The notes below the pieces were generated by a model that was not told where the DNA came from, made no database searches, and saw only the letters and a list, made by a program, of their open reading frames with translations. 64,000 bases of DNA, taken from Pseudomonas neustonica. Its GTDB lineage: Bacteria; Pseudomonadota; Gammaproteobacteria; Pseudomonadales; Pseudomonadaceae. Position numbers and translations under genes: made by a program. Shown here piece by piece: positions 18,129 to 27,130 of this stretch. The DNA is taken from assembly GCF_003797945.1 (NCBI RefSeq), contig NZ_RKKU01000003.1, positions 186,001-250,000 on the forward strand, read 5' to 3'. The number at the start of each line of letters is the position of its first letter. The stretch's first letter is position 1.

Positions 18129-19931
18129 TCAGCGTTGTGCCATATAAGCGCGCCAGCCACCCAGGGCAGAAATATCGCTGCTGCCTTCGAGTCCGTAGGG
18201 TTCACAGATAAAGCCGCAGACCCAGCTACCGTCGGCAATCTGCACCTTGCCAATGCCCAGCGGTGCCGGAATGCCAGCGACAAAGCTGCCGAACTCGCTC
18301 TTCGGCATAGACCATATTTCCACCTCAATGGCCACGCCTGCTGCTTCATCGCGAATCAATCCGGGGCGGAACGGTGGACCACCGGCCAGCGCGTACATCA
18401 GATAGTGCGCCGATGTTTGGGTGTGTTGTTTGAGTACTGCACCGCGCTCGATCAGTTGCCAGTTCAGCGGCAGCCCTTCAAGGTGCGCACCACAGACCAG
18501 TACGTCGATGCTGTCGGGGTTGCCGACTGCCTGGCCGCTAAGGGCCGGTTGTGGCAGATCCAGCGCACCCTGGGGCAAGGGTAGCGTCTGCTGTATGCGG
18601 TTGGCGATGGACAGCAGCGCACGGTCGCTGAACGCCGGGCCGACCAGGGTGATGCCGAAGGGCAGGCCGGCTTCGGTGAATGCCGTGGGTACCGCGACCG
18701 AGGTCATGTCGACCAGGTTCATGTAATTGGTGTAGTAGCCCAACTGGCTGTTGCGCAGAATCGGCTCTTCGAGCATTTCGGCGATGGTAAACAGGCGGCC
18801 AGCGGTAGGCGTCAGCAGGCAGTCGAGCCCCTTGAGCTGATCATGACAGGCCTTTTTCAACTCCTCCAGTCGGTACTGCGCCTTGAACAGCGCGGTAGCG
18901 GGTGGCTTGCCACCGGGCGCTATGATCTCGCGAACTACCGGGAAGATGGCCTCGGGGTTGTCATCGATCAGCGGTTGTGCAGCCAGGTAACGTTCGGTGA
19001 CCCAAGGGCCTTCGTACAGCAGCAGGGCGGCTTCGTTGAAGGGTGTGTAGTCGATGGTGACCAGCTCGATACCGGTAGCGGCGAGCTTTTCCAGGGTCGC
19101 GGCATAGGTGGCGGCGTAGGCCTGGTCACCAAAGAACTGTAAATGCTCCTCGGTCAGTACACCGATTTTTAGCGCACCACCACGGCGACCGTATTGGCGG
19201 TTCTGATTGTTGAACGGATTAGCGCGGCTATAACCGTCGCGGCTATCGAAACCTTCGGCGCAGGCCAGAACGCTGTTGGCGTCATCACTGTTCAGCGCAA
19301 AGATGCTGATGCAATCCAGGCTGCGGCACGCCGGTACCAGCCCGCTGGCCGACAGTAGACCACGTGTGGGTTTCAGTCCTACCAGGTTATTAAAGCACGC
19401 GGGTACTCGGCCTGAGCCGGCGGTATCGGTACCCAGGCTGAAGGTGGCCAGGCCCTTGGCGACAGAAACCGAGGAGCCGGCGCTGGAGCCGCCGCTGATG
19501 TAGTCAAAATCAAAGGCATTGTGACAGGGGCCGTGCGGTGAACGCGTGCCGTTCAAACCGGTGGCAAACTGGTCCAGGTTGGTCTTGCCGATCGGGATGG
19601 CGCCTGCGTCGATCAGCTGCTGCACTACCTGCGATGACTCGGCAGGCGTATAAGCAAAGGCGTCGCAGCCGTTGGTGGTAGCAACACCCGCCAGGTCGAT
19701 ATTGTCCTTGATGGCAAAGGGTACACCCCAGAGCGGCGTGGTAGCCGGGTCCTTGGTTGCCAGCGCATCGAGATAAGGCTGATGCTCGGTTTCGGTCAGC
19801 AGGTAAATCCAGATGTTGTGGTCGGATAAAGTGACGGCTTGCTCACGAATACTGGCCAGCAGTTTGGCCGGGGTAAGGCTGCCTTCTAGGTAGGCCTGCT
19901 TCAGGCCGCTGATGCTCATATCAATTTTCAT
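18129..19931 (-). CDS. atzF: Allophanate hydrolase
   Basis: 600 residues. Hydrolyses allophanate to two ammonia and CO2, the last step of urea or guanidine carboxylation pathways. The amidase-signature domain shows the catalytic Lys in PFAIKDN, the cis-Ser in ISGGSSAGSS and the nucleophile Ser in GTDTAGSGRVPA. The C-terminal domain (from about residue 480, IDVLVCGAHLEGLPLNW) is the usual accessory decarboxylating domain. The start ATG at 19931 overlaps the carboxylase stop by 4 bases (ATGA), indicating translational coupling. Confidence 0.95.
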   Translation of the reverse strand: MKIDMSISGLKQAYLEGSLTPAKLLASIREQAVTLSDHNIWIYLLTETEHQPYLDALATKDPATTPLWGVPFAIKDNIDLAGVATTNGCDAFAYTPAESSQVVQQLIDAGAIPIGKTNLDQFATGLNGTRSPHGPCHNAFDFDYISGGSSAGSSVSVAKGLATFSLGTDTAGSGRVPACFNNLVGLKPTRGLLSASGLVPACRSLDCISIFALNSDDANSVLACAEGFDSRDGYSRANPFNNQNRQYGRRGGALKIGVLTEEHLQFFGDQAYAATYAATLEKLAATGIELVTIDYTPFNEAALLLYEGPWVTERYLAAQPLIDDNPEAIFPVVREIIAPGGKPPATALFKAQYRLEELKKACHDQLKGLDCLLTPTAGRLFTIAEMLEEPILRNSQLGYYTNYMNLVDMTSVAVPTAFTEAGLPFGITLVGPAFSDRALLSIANRIQQTLPLPQGALDLPQPALSGQAVGNPDSIDVLVCGAHLEGLPLNWQLIERGAVLKQHTQTSAHYLMYALAGGPPFRPGLIRDEAAGVAIEVEIWSMPKSEFGSFVAGIPAPLGIGKVQIADGSWVCGFICEPYGLEGSSDISALGGWRAYMAQR

Positions 19932-22900
19932 GCTGGGTTCTCCTGCGCAGCGTCCTGCAATACCACCAGCGGCTGGCCGGCGTGTACGCGGCCACCGGCC
20001 TGCTGCAATACGTGGGTGACGACGCCGTCGCACGGCGCCTGTAAAGGGATTTCCATTTTCATGGATTCAAGAATCAACAACACCTGGCCCGCCTTGACCT
20101 GATCGCCGACCTTGACCGCTGCTTGCCACAGGCTGCCGGATACGGGGCTATCGACGCCCACGCTATCCTTGGGCCAACTAATGTCATCAGCGGCGTCTTC
20201 CAGCTCCTCGCTTGCGAAGTTGAACTGGCCGTTGGCGTGCCATTGGCGCAGCTCCTCGGCAAACGCGGCGTTACGCTGTTGCTTGAAGGTGTCGATTTCG
20301 TCGGCGTTATCGGCAATGAAGGCCTCGTGCTCGGCCAGGCTGAAGTGGCTTTCTTCAATGCGCAGCGGATACCTGCCCTGCGGGAAGTCGCGGCGAATCT
20401 GCTGCAGTTCGTCGTGGCTGACTTCATAAAACCGGATCTGATCGAAGAAGCGCAGCAGCCAGGGCTTGCTGAATTCGCAGGTCTTGCGGTAGCGGTTCCA
20501 CATCTGCAAGGTGCGGCCGACGAATTGGTAGCCGCCGGGGCCTTCCATGCCGTAAACACACAGGTAGGAACCGCCGATACCGACCGAGTTCTCTGCTGTC
20601 CAGGTGCGCGCGGGATTGTACTTGGTGGTTACCAGGCGGTGCCGTGGATCGGTTGGCGTGGCGACCGGCGCGCCGAGGTACACATCACCCAGGCCCATGA
20701 CCAGGTAGGAGGCGTCGAACAGCACCTGCTTGACGTCGTCGATGCTATCCAGCCCGTTGATTCGGCGGATGAACTCCAGGTTGCTCGGGCACCAGGGCGC
20801 GTTGCTGCGTACCGATTGGGTATATTTCTCAATGGCCTGCTGGCAAGCCTCATCATCCCAGGACAGCGGAATATGCACGATGCGCGAAGGCACGGACAGC
20901 TCGTTTAGCCGCTCGGACAGCGCCTGCTCGCCCTTGAGTAGATGCTCCAGCAGCGCTGTATGGCTCAACTGCTGGCTGTCAAAATGCAGTTGCAAAGAGC
21001 GTATCCCCGGCGTCAGCTCGCGCATGCCGGGTAGCGGGTTTTGCTGCAGCCACTGCATCAGCGCGTGCGCACGGAAGCGCAAGCGAATATCCAGCATCTG
21101 CTCGCCATACTCGACCAGCAGGAAATGATCGCCGGCGGCGCGATAGACGATCTCGTCGCCAAATTGCTCAGCGGGCAAGCGCTTGATAATAGGCGTTTGG
21201 GGCGCGACGGGCTGCCACTCCAGCGGTTGCGCCTGCAAATTATCGATAGCGCTGATTTGGGCCGCCTCCAGTGCGACCGCCTGCTCGATGCTGATTGGAA
21301 CGAAGCGCACGGTGTCACCGGCGCGCAGTTGGCCCAGCTTCCATAGGTCAGCGGTGATCACCGTAGCGGGGCAGACAAAGCCGCCCAGCGAAGGACCATC
21401 CGGACCCAGAATGACCGGCATGTCGCCGGTGAAATCCACGGTGCCGAAGGCATAAGCATTGTCGTGAATGTTGGAAGGGTGCAAACCCGCCTCGCCGCCG
21501 TCTTTGCGCGCCCAGTCGGGTTTGGGGCCGATCAGGCGCACGCCGGTGCGGCTGGAGTTGTAGTGAATTTCCCAATCGGTATTGAAGAAGGTCGCTACAT
21601 CCTCGTCCGTGAAAAAGTCTGGCGCACCGTGCGGTCCGTAAATGACGCGTACTTCCCACTGGTTGTCGAGGTTCGGGCGCAGGGCGTCCGGCACACTGGC
21701 GCTCGCCACAGTGCTGGCACTGCTGTCCAGATGCAAGACGTCGCCGGTACGCAAGGCGCGGCCGTTGTGCCCGCCGAATTTACCGAGGGTAAAGGTCGAC
21801 TTGGAACCCAGGTAGTCCGGGCATTGCACGCCACCGAGCACGCTCAGGTAGGCGCGGGTGCCGGATTCCTTGATGCGGCCCAGGGTCAGGGTTTGGCCAG
21901 CGGCAACATCGATGACCTGCCACAGGGCAACGGCCTGATCATCCAGTCGTGCGTCCAGCGGCGCACCGCTGAGCACGATCTGGGTCGCCTGGGCGAACCG
22001 CAGGGTCGGGCCTTGCAGGGTGATTTCCAGGCCCGCAGCGTCTTTGGTGTTGTTCAGCAGACGATTGCCGAGCCGGAAGGCGTAGCTGTCGAACGGGCCG
22101 GAGGGCGGCACGCCCACATCCCAGCTACCGGCGCGGCCGGGAAAATCCTGAATGGTGGTCTGGGTGCCGCCGGCCAGCACGTCGATGCGTGCCGGGCTGT
22201 AGCGAAAGCTGTTCAGGTAGCGTGTGGTCACTTCACCGGCAGCCAGCACCGGGTCGCGACTCAGCGCACGCAGATAATCGAGGTTGGTTTCGCTGCCATA
22301 CAGGCGGGTGGCGTCCAGCGTGCTTTGCAGCTTGCTCAGTGCCTGCTCGCGAGTTTCAGCATGCACAATCACCTTGGCCAGCATGGGATCAAAGTAAGCG
22401 GGTACTTCCAGCCCGGATTCGACCCAATGGTCGATGCGAATGCCGTCACCTGACGGAAAGACAACCTCGCTCAGCAAACCCGCGCAGGGCTGAAAGTCGC
22501 GGTAAGGATCTTCGGCATACAGACGCACCTGGATGGCATGGCCTTGGGCTTGCAGGTTGGCGCGTTGGGCATCCAGATCCGGCGCATCGCCAGCGGCCAG
22601 GCGAATCATCCACTCGACCAGATCAACACCGTAAACCTCTTCGGTCACGCCGTGCTCAACCTGCAGGCGGGTATTCACTTCAAGAAAGTAAAATTCGTGG
22701 CTGTCGGCGTCGTAGATGAATTCTACGGTTCCGGCGTTGCGGTAGCCGATGCTGCAGAGCAGCTTCTCGGCGGTGCTATGCAGCTCGGCGCGAATCGCGT
22801 CAGTCAGGTTGGGCGCAGGGCATTCCTCCACCACTTTCTGATTACGGCGCTGGCTGGAGCAGTCGCGCTCGCCCAGCGCCAACGCCTTGCCTGCGCCGTC

Positions 22901-23542
22901 ACCGAACATCTGCACTTCAATATGCCGGGCGCGAGCGATAAATTTTTCCAGGAACACGCCATCATCGGCGAAGTTGCTGGCGCCAAGCCGCTTGACGCTA
23001 TCGAACGCACCGTTCAGCTCTTCCAGACTGTGGCACAGCTGCATACCGATGCCACCACCACCGGCGGTGCTTTTCAGCATCACCGGGTAGCCAATACGCT
23101 CGGCGGCTGCTTGCGCGGCACTCAGGTCTTGCAGCAGATCGGTACCCGGCAGCAGAGGCACGCCGGCCTGTTCGGCCAGCTCGCGGGCACGGTGCTTGAG
23201 GCCAAACTCCACCATCTGTTCCGGTGTGGGTCCAATAAAGGCAATGCCGGCCGCCTCGCAGCGGCGCACGAAGTCGGCATTTTCACTGAGAAAGCCGTAA
23301 CCGGGATGGATGGCCTGAGCGCCGGACTCGGCCGCAATCGCCAGCAGCTTATCGACCTTCAGGTAGGTATCGGCTGCGGCGCCGTCACCCAGGCAAAAGG
23401 CTTCATCGGCCAGCCGCACGTGCAGGCTTTCAGCGTCGCACTCGGCGTAGACCGCGACCGAACCAATGCCCATATGGCGCAGGGTGCGAATAATGCGCGT
23501 GGCGATGGCGCCACGGTTGGCAATCAATACTTTATTGAACAT
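19928..23542 (-). CDS. Biotin-dependent urea/guanidine carboxylase
   Basis: 1204 residues. Biotin carboxylase domain at the N-terminus (FNKVLIANRGAIATRI, ATP loop STAGGGGIGM, FLEVNTRLQVEHGVTE), then the KipA/KipI-type carboxyltransferase (GTQTTIQDFPGRAG; HPSNIHDNAYAFG; GPDGPSLGGFVCP) and a C-terminal biotinyl domain with LESMKME, the lysine near residue 1162. Databases call this urea carboxylase. The guanidine-I riboswitch and the two DUF1989 genes in the operon fit guanidine carboxylase, known to share this architecture. Start ATG 23542, AAAGG upstream. An 87-base gap separates it from the preceding gene. Confidence 0.93.
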   Translation of the reverse strand: MFNKVLIANRGAIATRIIRTLRHMGIGSVAVYAECDAESLHVRLADEAFCLGDGAAADTYLKVDKLLAIAAESGAQAIHPGYGFLSENADFVRRCEAAGIAFIGPTPEQMVEFGLKHRARELAEQAGVPLLPGTDLLQDLSAAQAAAERIGYPVMLKSTAGGGGIGMQLCHSLEELNGAFDSVKRLGASNFADDGVFLEKFIARARHIEVQMFGDGAGKALALGERDCSSQRRNQKVVEECPAPNLTDAIRAELHSTAEKLLCSIGYRNAGTVEFIYDADSHEFYFLEVNTRLQVEHGVTEEVYGVDLVEWMIRLAAGDAPDLDAQRANLQAQGHAIQVRLYAEDPYRDFQPCAGLLSEVVFPSGDGIRIDHWVESGLEVPAYFDPMLAKVIVHAETREQALSKLQSTLDATRLYGSETNLDYLRALSRDPVLAAGEVTTRYLNSFRYSPARIDVLAGGTQTTIQDFPGRAGSWDVGVPPSGPFDSYAFRLGNRLLNNTKDAAGLEITLQGPTLRFAQATQIVLSGAPLDARLDDQAVALWQVIDVAAGQTLTLGRIKESGTRAYLSVLGGVQCPDYLGSKSTFTLGKFGGHNGRALRTGDVLHLDSSASTVASASVPDALRPNLDNQWEVRVIYGPHGAPDFFTDEDVATFFNTDWEIHYNSSRTGVRLIGPKPDWARKDGGEAGLHPSNIHDNAYAFGTVDFTGDMPVILGPDGPSLGGFVCPATVITADLWKLGQLRAGDTVRFVPISIEQAVALEAAQISAIDNLQAQPLEWQPVAPQTPIIKRLPAEQFGDEIVYRAAGDHFLLVEYGEQMLDIRLRFRAHALMQWLQQNPLPGMRELTPGIRSLQLHFDSQQLSHTALLEHLLKGEQALSERLNELSVPSRIVHIPLSWDDEACQQAIEKYTQSVRSNAPWCPSNLEFIRRINGLDSIDDVKQVLFDASYLVMGLGDVYLGAPVATPTDPRHRLVTTKYNPARTWTAENSVGIGGSYLCVYGMEGPGGYQFVGRTLQMWNRYRKTCEFSKPWLLRFFDQIRFYEVSHDELQQIRRDFPQGRYPLRIEESHFSLAEHEAFIADNADEIDTFKQQRNAAFAEELRQWHANGQFNFASEELEDAADDISWPKDSVGVDSPVSGSLWQAAVKVGDQVKAGQVLLILESMKMEIPLQAPCDGVVTHVLQQAGGRVHAGQPLVVLQDAAQENPA

Positions 23543-23629
23543 CACTCTAGCCTTTGCCGGGCCGTCCCAGACATAAAGTACGACAGTGGTCGTCCACTGA
23601 AGCAGGTGAATCTTGGTGTTCGCGGCGAA

Positions 23630-24271
23630 TCAGTTATCCCAGACCAGCAGCTCAACCGGCGTCGGGTTGTAACCGTTGCACGGGTTGTTCAACTGCGGGC
23701 AGTTGGAAATCAGCACGACCACATCCATCAGGGCGGTCAGCTCAACGTACTTGCCGGCGCCGGAAATACCGTCTTCAAAGGTCAGACCGCCGTCGCTGGT
23801 AACCGGAACGTTCATGAAGAAGTTGATGTTGTGGGTAATGTCGCGCTTGCTGATGCCGTATTCGGGATGCTCGGCTACTGCCAGCATCCAGCTGTCGCGG
23901 CAGGAGTGCATGCAGCGTTTTTCCAGGTCGTAACGGATAGTGTTGCTTTCGCTGGCGCAGGCGCCGCCCAGGGTGTCGTGGCGGCCACAGGTGTCGGCGA
24001 CGATCTCCAGCATGGGGTTGTTTTCATTGGAGCGGATCACCGAACCAGCGGTGAGGTAGACATTGCCCTGTTCGCGCAGGGTGTCGGTCACGCTGTAACG
24101 CTCGACCGGGTTGGCGGCGCTGAAGAACAGGGTGTCGGCGGCCTGATTGCCTTCCAGGTCGAGCAGGCGCAGGGTCTGTCCGGCCTTGACGGTACCGATG
24201 TAGTAATCGCCGGCGCCGATGGTGCTGCGTTGCGAGGCCGTCTCGGGTTGGCGTGAGCTGGTCTTGATCAT
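23630..24271 (-). CDS. DUF1989 protein, urea-carboxylase-associated; likely carboxyguanidine deiminase subunit
   Basis: 213 residues, DUF1989. Conserved features are [28 protein letters not shown], the Cys-rich stretch [25 protein letters not shown] and the C-terminal [20 protein letters not shown]. Proteins of this type, always paired with a second DUF1989 paralogue beside the carboxylase, have been assigned as the two subunits of carboxyguanidine deiminase (CgdA/CgdB), which makes allophanate and ammonia. Which subunit this is I cannot say. It is 11 bases from its partner gene. Confidence 0.88.
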   Translation of the reverse strand: MIKTSSRQPETASQRSTIGAGDYYIGTVKAGQTLRLLDLEGNQAADTLFFSAANPVERYSVTDTLREQGNVYLTAGSVIRSNENNPMLEIVADTCGRHDTLGGACASESNTIRYDLEKRCMHSCRDSWMLAVAEHPEYGISKRDITHNINFFMNVPVTSDGGLTFEDGISGAGKYVELTALMDVVVLISNCPQLNNPCNGYNPTPVELLVWDN

Positions 24272-24282
24272 GGTGTCCTCGC

Positions 24283-24999
24283 TTACTTGCCCAGGTGATA
24301 CAGGGCGTTGTTCATGAAGCCGCGCTGGTTTTCCGGGCGGAAGTTGCGGCAGTAGTCGTCATCGTCCACCGGGTCGGCGGGTGTCAGATCAATCTGCACC
24401 GGCGTGTAGGGATAGCTTGCGGCATTGTTCAGTGGGTGTGGGCAGGTGTGCAGCAGCACCAGAGTGTCCATCTCGAAGCGCAACACGACCTCGCTGCCCG
24501 GTTTGCTGTGCTGTCCGTCGAGCGTCATGTTGCCGTCGTCGTCGGTAGCGATCTTGCTGAACAGGTTGAGGTTGGCGGCCATGTCGGCACGGCCCAGCCC
24601 GTATTTGGCCAGCTCGACCAGGAAGGCGTCATAGCCATTCTGATGCCAGTCGTTGCGGTCGTGCTGATAATCACGTTGGCCCCAGCGCGCCTTGACCTGC
24701 TCGGCATTGCTGTTGCCGCACACGGTTTCGTGCCAGCCGAGGCTGTCTTCAACGATGGAGGCAAACACCCGCCCCATATCGGAGTACAGGCAGTTGCCCT
24801 TGCTCAGCTTGAAGGTGTGCTGGCCCTTGAGCGTATCCGGTGCGTTGTAGCGCTCCAGCAGGTTCTCCGGGTTGTAGAACAGCATGCCAACGTTGGCGCC
24901 GCCGTTGATATCGGTCAGGCGCATCTGCACTCCCTTGCGCACGCGCAGGGACCAGTGGCTGGCGCCGGGAATTTCTGTGTTGTAGTGAGTCATGCTCAT
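24283..24999 (-). CDS. DUF1989 protein, second carboxyguanidine deiminase subunit
   Basis: 238 residues, paralogous to the next gene: [45 protein letters not shown] in place of HNINFF, and [11 protein letters not shown] near the C-terminus. With the 213-residue partner it should form a heteromeric deiminase acting between carboxylase and allophanate hydrolase. Two in-frame ATG codons (24999, 24993) are possible; AAGGG fits the second slightly better. The gene lies 28 bases downstream of the ABC ATPase gene. Confidence 0.87.
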   Translation of the reverse strand: MSMTHYNTEIPGASHWSLRVRKGVQMRLTDINGGANVGMLFYNPENLLERYNAPDTLKGQHTFKLSKGNCLYSDMGRVFASIVEDSLGWHETVCGNSNAEQVKARWGQRDYQHDRNDWHQNGYDAFLVELAKYGLGRADMAANLNLFSKIATDDDGNMTLDGQHSKPGSEVVLRFEMDTLVLLHTCPHPLNNAASYPYTPVQIDLTPADPVDDDDYCRNFRPENQRGFMNNALYHLGK

Positions 25000-25027
25000 T
25001 ACCCTTGTCTCCGTGGCTGTTTAGCGC

Positions 25028-25810
25028 TCAGCTGGCACTGTGGGCCAGCAGCGGCGCTATGGCTTCTGCAGTGGTTTTAGCTGCCGGTTGCCGCGCGCTG
25101 CTATCGACCGGCAGGTCGTATGTGATGGTGGCGCCAAACGCCTGCGGGGCGTGTGGGTCCTGCCGCACCTTGTCGAATACCCAGAGACGGGTGCCGAGGT
25201 AAAAGCCTTCCTTGATGTCGTGGGTCACCATGAAGATGGTCAGTTTGTGTTCTTTCCACAGGCGCAGCACCAGTTCGTGCATATCGGCGCGTATGCCGGG
25301 GTCGAGGGCACCAAAGGGTTCGTCGAGCAGCAGAATGCGCGGTTTGCCGAGCAGCGCCTGGGCAATCGCCAAGCGTTGTTTCATGCCGCCTGATAGCTCG
25401 TGCGGGTACTTTTTCAGTGCATGCCCCAGGCCGACCTCGTCAAGTATTGCCTCGGCGTCCAGCCGCGCCTGTTTGCGCTTGGCGCCGAACAGGTAACCAG
25501 TCAGGCCTCGTTGGGCAAAGCCAACGGCGGACATGACGTTGTCCAGAACGGTCATGTGCGGGAATACTGAATACTGCTGAAATACGATGCCGCGATCCGG
25601 GCCTGGCTCGTCGGCGATAGGCTTGCCGTCGAGTAGCAACTCGCCGCTGGTCGGTGATTCGGTGCCCAACAGCATTTTCAGAAAGGTACTCTTGCCGCAG
25701 CCGGAGGCGCCGACCAAGGTGACGAACTCGCCTTCCTTGACCTTGACGTTCAAGCGCTCAAGCACCGGGTTGCCGTCGTAGCTCTTGCCCAGGTTGTTCA
25801 CTTCAATCAT
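25028..25810 (-). CDS. ABC transporter ATPase, TauB/SsuB-type (guanidine/urea uptake operon)
   Basis: 260 residues with Walker A GASGCGKST, Q-loop VFQQYSVFPHMT, signature LSGGMKQRLAIAQAL, Walker B ILLLDEPFGALD and switch His in MVTHD. Closest in style to nitrate/sulfonate/taurine importers. Its start abuts the permease stop (shared base at 25810). It presumably energises uptake of the operon substrate, but the periplasmic binding protein expected for this importer class is missing upstream. Confidence 0.93.
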   Translation of the reverse strand: MIEVNNLGKSYDGNPVLERLNVKVKEGEFVTLVGASGCGKSTFLKMLLGTESPTSGELLLDGKPIADEPGPDRGIVFQQYSVFPHMTVLDNVMSAVGFAQRGLTGYLFGAKRKQARLDAEAILDEVGLGHALKKYPHELSGGMKQRLAIAQALLGKPRILLLDEPFGALDPGIRADMHELVLRLWKEHKLTIFMVTHDIKEGFYLGTRLWVFDKVRQDPHAPQAFGATITYDLPVDSSARQPAAKTTAEAIAPLLAHSAS

Positions 25811-26628
25811 TAGTTGCCTCCTTGTACGTTCCAGGGGAACAGTCGGCGGCTCAGGGTCGCCAGCAGCCAGTCGAAGAGAAAGGCCAGCAGGGTGATCCAG
25901 GCGACATAGGGCAGGATGACGTCCATCGACATATAGCGGCGGACCAAAAAGATGCGATAGCCGAGACCATCGGTAGAGGCAATGGCTTCAGCGGCGATCA
26001 GAAACAGCCAGCCAGCGCCCAGCGACAGACGAACGGCATCGATCAGCTTGGGCATCAACTGTGGCAGTAATACTCTGACCATGATCTGGCTGGTGTTGGC
26101 GCCCAGCGTCTGTGCCTTGACCAGTTGCTCACTCGGTATCTCCTGCGTGCGCCGCAGCAGATCGCGGGCGATGAAGGGGGTAATGCCGAGCACGATCAAC
26201 ATCACCTTGGATAGCTCGCCCAGCCCGAAGATGATGAACAGCACCGGCAGGATCGCCAGCGGAGGGATAAGCGAAACCACCGTCAGTAGCGGGCTCATGC
26301 TGGCGTTGATCACGGGCAGCGCGCCCGTTAGCAGGCCGATTGCCAGGCCGATACTGGCGGCAATGGCAACACCCATGCCGAGCCGTTTCAGGCTGCTGGC
26401 GGTATCCACCCAAAAGATGTAATCGCCGCTGCGCTTACTGGGCTCCAGTGCCATGCGATCAATGGCCGCGCCCATTTGACTGAAGGCTGGCAGCAGCTTG
26501 TCGTTGGGGTTGGCCTCCAGGCGCGCGTCGGAGGCCACGATGTAAACCAGCAACAGGAGCACGAACGGCAGCAATCCGATAAAGACTCGGGTGACTGGCG
26601 TGGGGGACAGATTGATCAGTCGCTTCAT
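25810..26628 (-). CDS. ABC transporter permease, TauC/SsuC-type
   Basis: 272 residues, about six membrane helices. The cytoplasmic coupling loop is seen in RDLLRRTQEIPSEQLVKAQTLGANTSQIMVRVLLPQ-type sequence (EAA motif region), followed by AVRLSLGAGWLFLIAAEAIAS. AAGGAAACACC precedes the ATG. It is the first full-length gene after the riboswitch; only a 23-codon frame and 49 bases intervene. Confidence 0.93.
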   Translation of the reverse strand: MKRLINLSPTPVTRVFIGLLPFVLLLLVYIVASDARLEANPNDKLLPAFSQMGAAIDRMALEPSKRSGDYIFWVDTASSLKRLGMGVAIAASIGLAIGLLTGALPVINASMSPLLTVVSLIPPLAILPVLFIIFGLGELSKVMLIVLGITPFIARDLLRRTQEIPSEQLVKAQTLGANTSQIMVRVLLPQLMPKLIDAVRLSLGAGWLFLIAAEAIASTDGLGYRIFLVRRYMSMDVILPYVAWITLLAFLFDWLLATLSRRLFPWNVQGGN

Positions 26629-26677
26629 GGTGTTTCCTTGCGGTGGGGTAGTGCCCCAAAGGGTTCAGCGGGACGAA

Positions 26678-26749
26678 TTAAAGCCGCTCGCCGGTCATTA
26701 ACGTTGCGATGGTGCAAAGCAGGTGGGATAGCGCGGATAGCTTCTTCAT
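26678..26749 (-). pseudogene. 23-codon frame, probable scar of the ABC substrate-binding protein gene
   Basis: MKKLSALSHLLCTIATLMTGERL, stop. GAGG lies 6 bases before the ATG. The sequence looks like a Sec signal peptide (two Lys then a hydrophobic core) that ends before any mature domain. In comparable operons a periplasmic substrate-binding protein gene occupies exactly this slot between the riboswitch and the permease. The simplest inference is an internal deletion that kept the first 19 or so codons and fused them to a short tail. A genuine leader peptide is the alternative. Confidence 0.55.
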
Positions 26750-26800
26750 CTTGAACCTCTCAGTCAGTGACACGCGGAGCACTCCTGGCGTTTTCGCCAA

Positions 26801-26899
26801 TAGTCTCCCGGGCTTTTGTCCCGCCGTGTAACCTTTGTCTGAAAGGTCGAGTGCTCTTGGACCAGTCACTGAACAGCTCAGCCGGAACCCTAGCGCTCT
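26801..26899 (-). promoter_or_regulatory. Guanidine-I (ykkC) riboswitch aptamer
   Basis: On the minus strand the conserved class features occur in order: CTAGGGTTCCGGC (about 26892-26880), GACTGGTCCAAGAG, ACACGGCGGGACAAAAG and finally AAGCCCGGGAGAC ending near 26803. These are the hallmark segments of the ykkC class I guanidine aptamer. Downstream come short hairpins (TGGCG-AAAA-CGCCA at 26786-26799 and GGAG/CTCC at 26776-26785) but no T-run, so control may be at translation. It supports guanidine rather than urea as inducer of the operon. Confidence 0.9.
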
Positions 26900-27078
26900 A
26901 TTTGCAAATTGTGGTGTCGCGCAATAAAACGGAGTGCGAACACATTACTCAAAGCAATATACAGACCAAAAACCTGACCATGCGTTTATTCAGGCCCTAC
27001 AGGGCTGTAGTCGGCGGGATTAGCAGAGTAAGTGCTCGTTAGTGGGGCGCCCGCTTTTGTGTGGCGCACTGAATTGGT

Positions 27079-27120
27079 GCTCAGCGCTGCTGAGCGCCTG
27101 CCCGTCGGGTGCGGGCAGGC
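27079..27120. terminator. Tandem hairpins after the hydroxyacid oxidase gene
   Basis: Two abutting perfect inverted repeats: GCTCAGC/GCTGAGC (27079-27095) and GCCTGCCC/GGGCAGGC (27096-27120), 11 bases beyond the stop at 27131 on the minus strand. No T-run; likely the end structure of the siderophore operon transcript. Confidence 0.5.
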
Positions 27121-27130
27121 TAACCGGCAG

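Noticed and set aside
22538-24256. 572-residue plus-strand frame across the carboxylase and DUF1989 genes
   Set aside because: Spans two real genes on the opposite strand; composition shadow.
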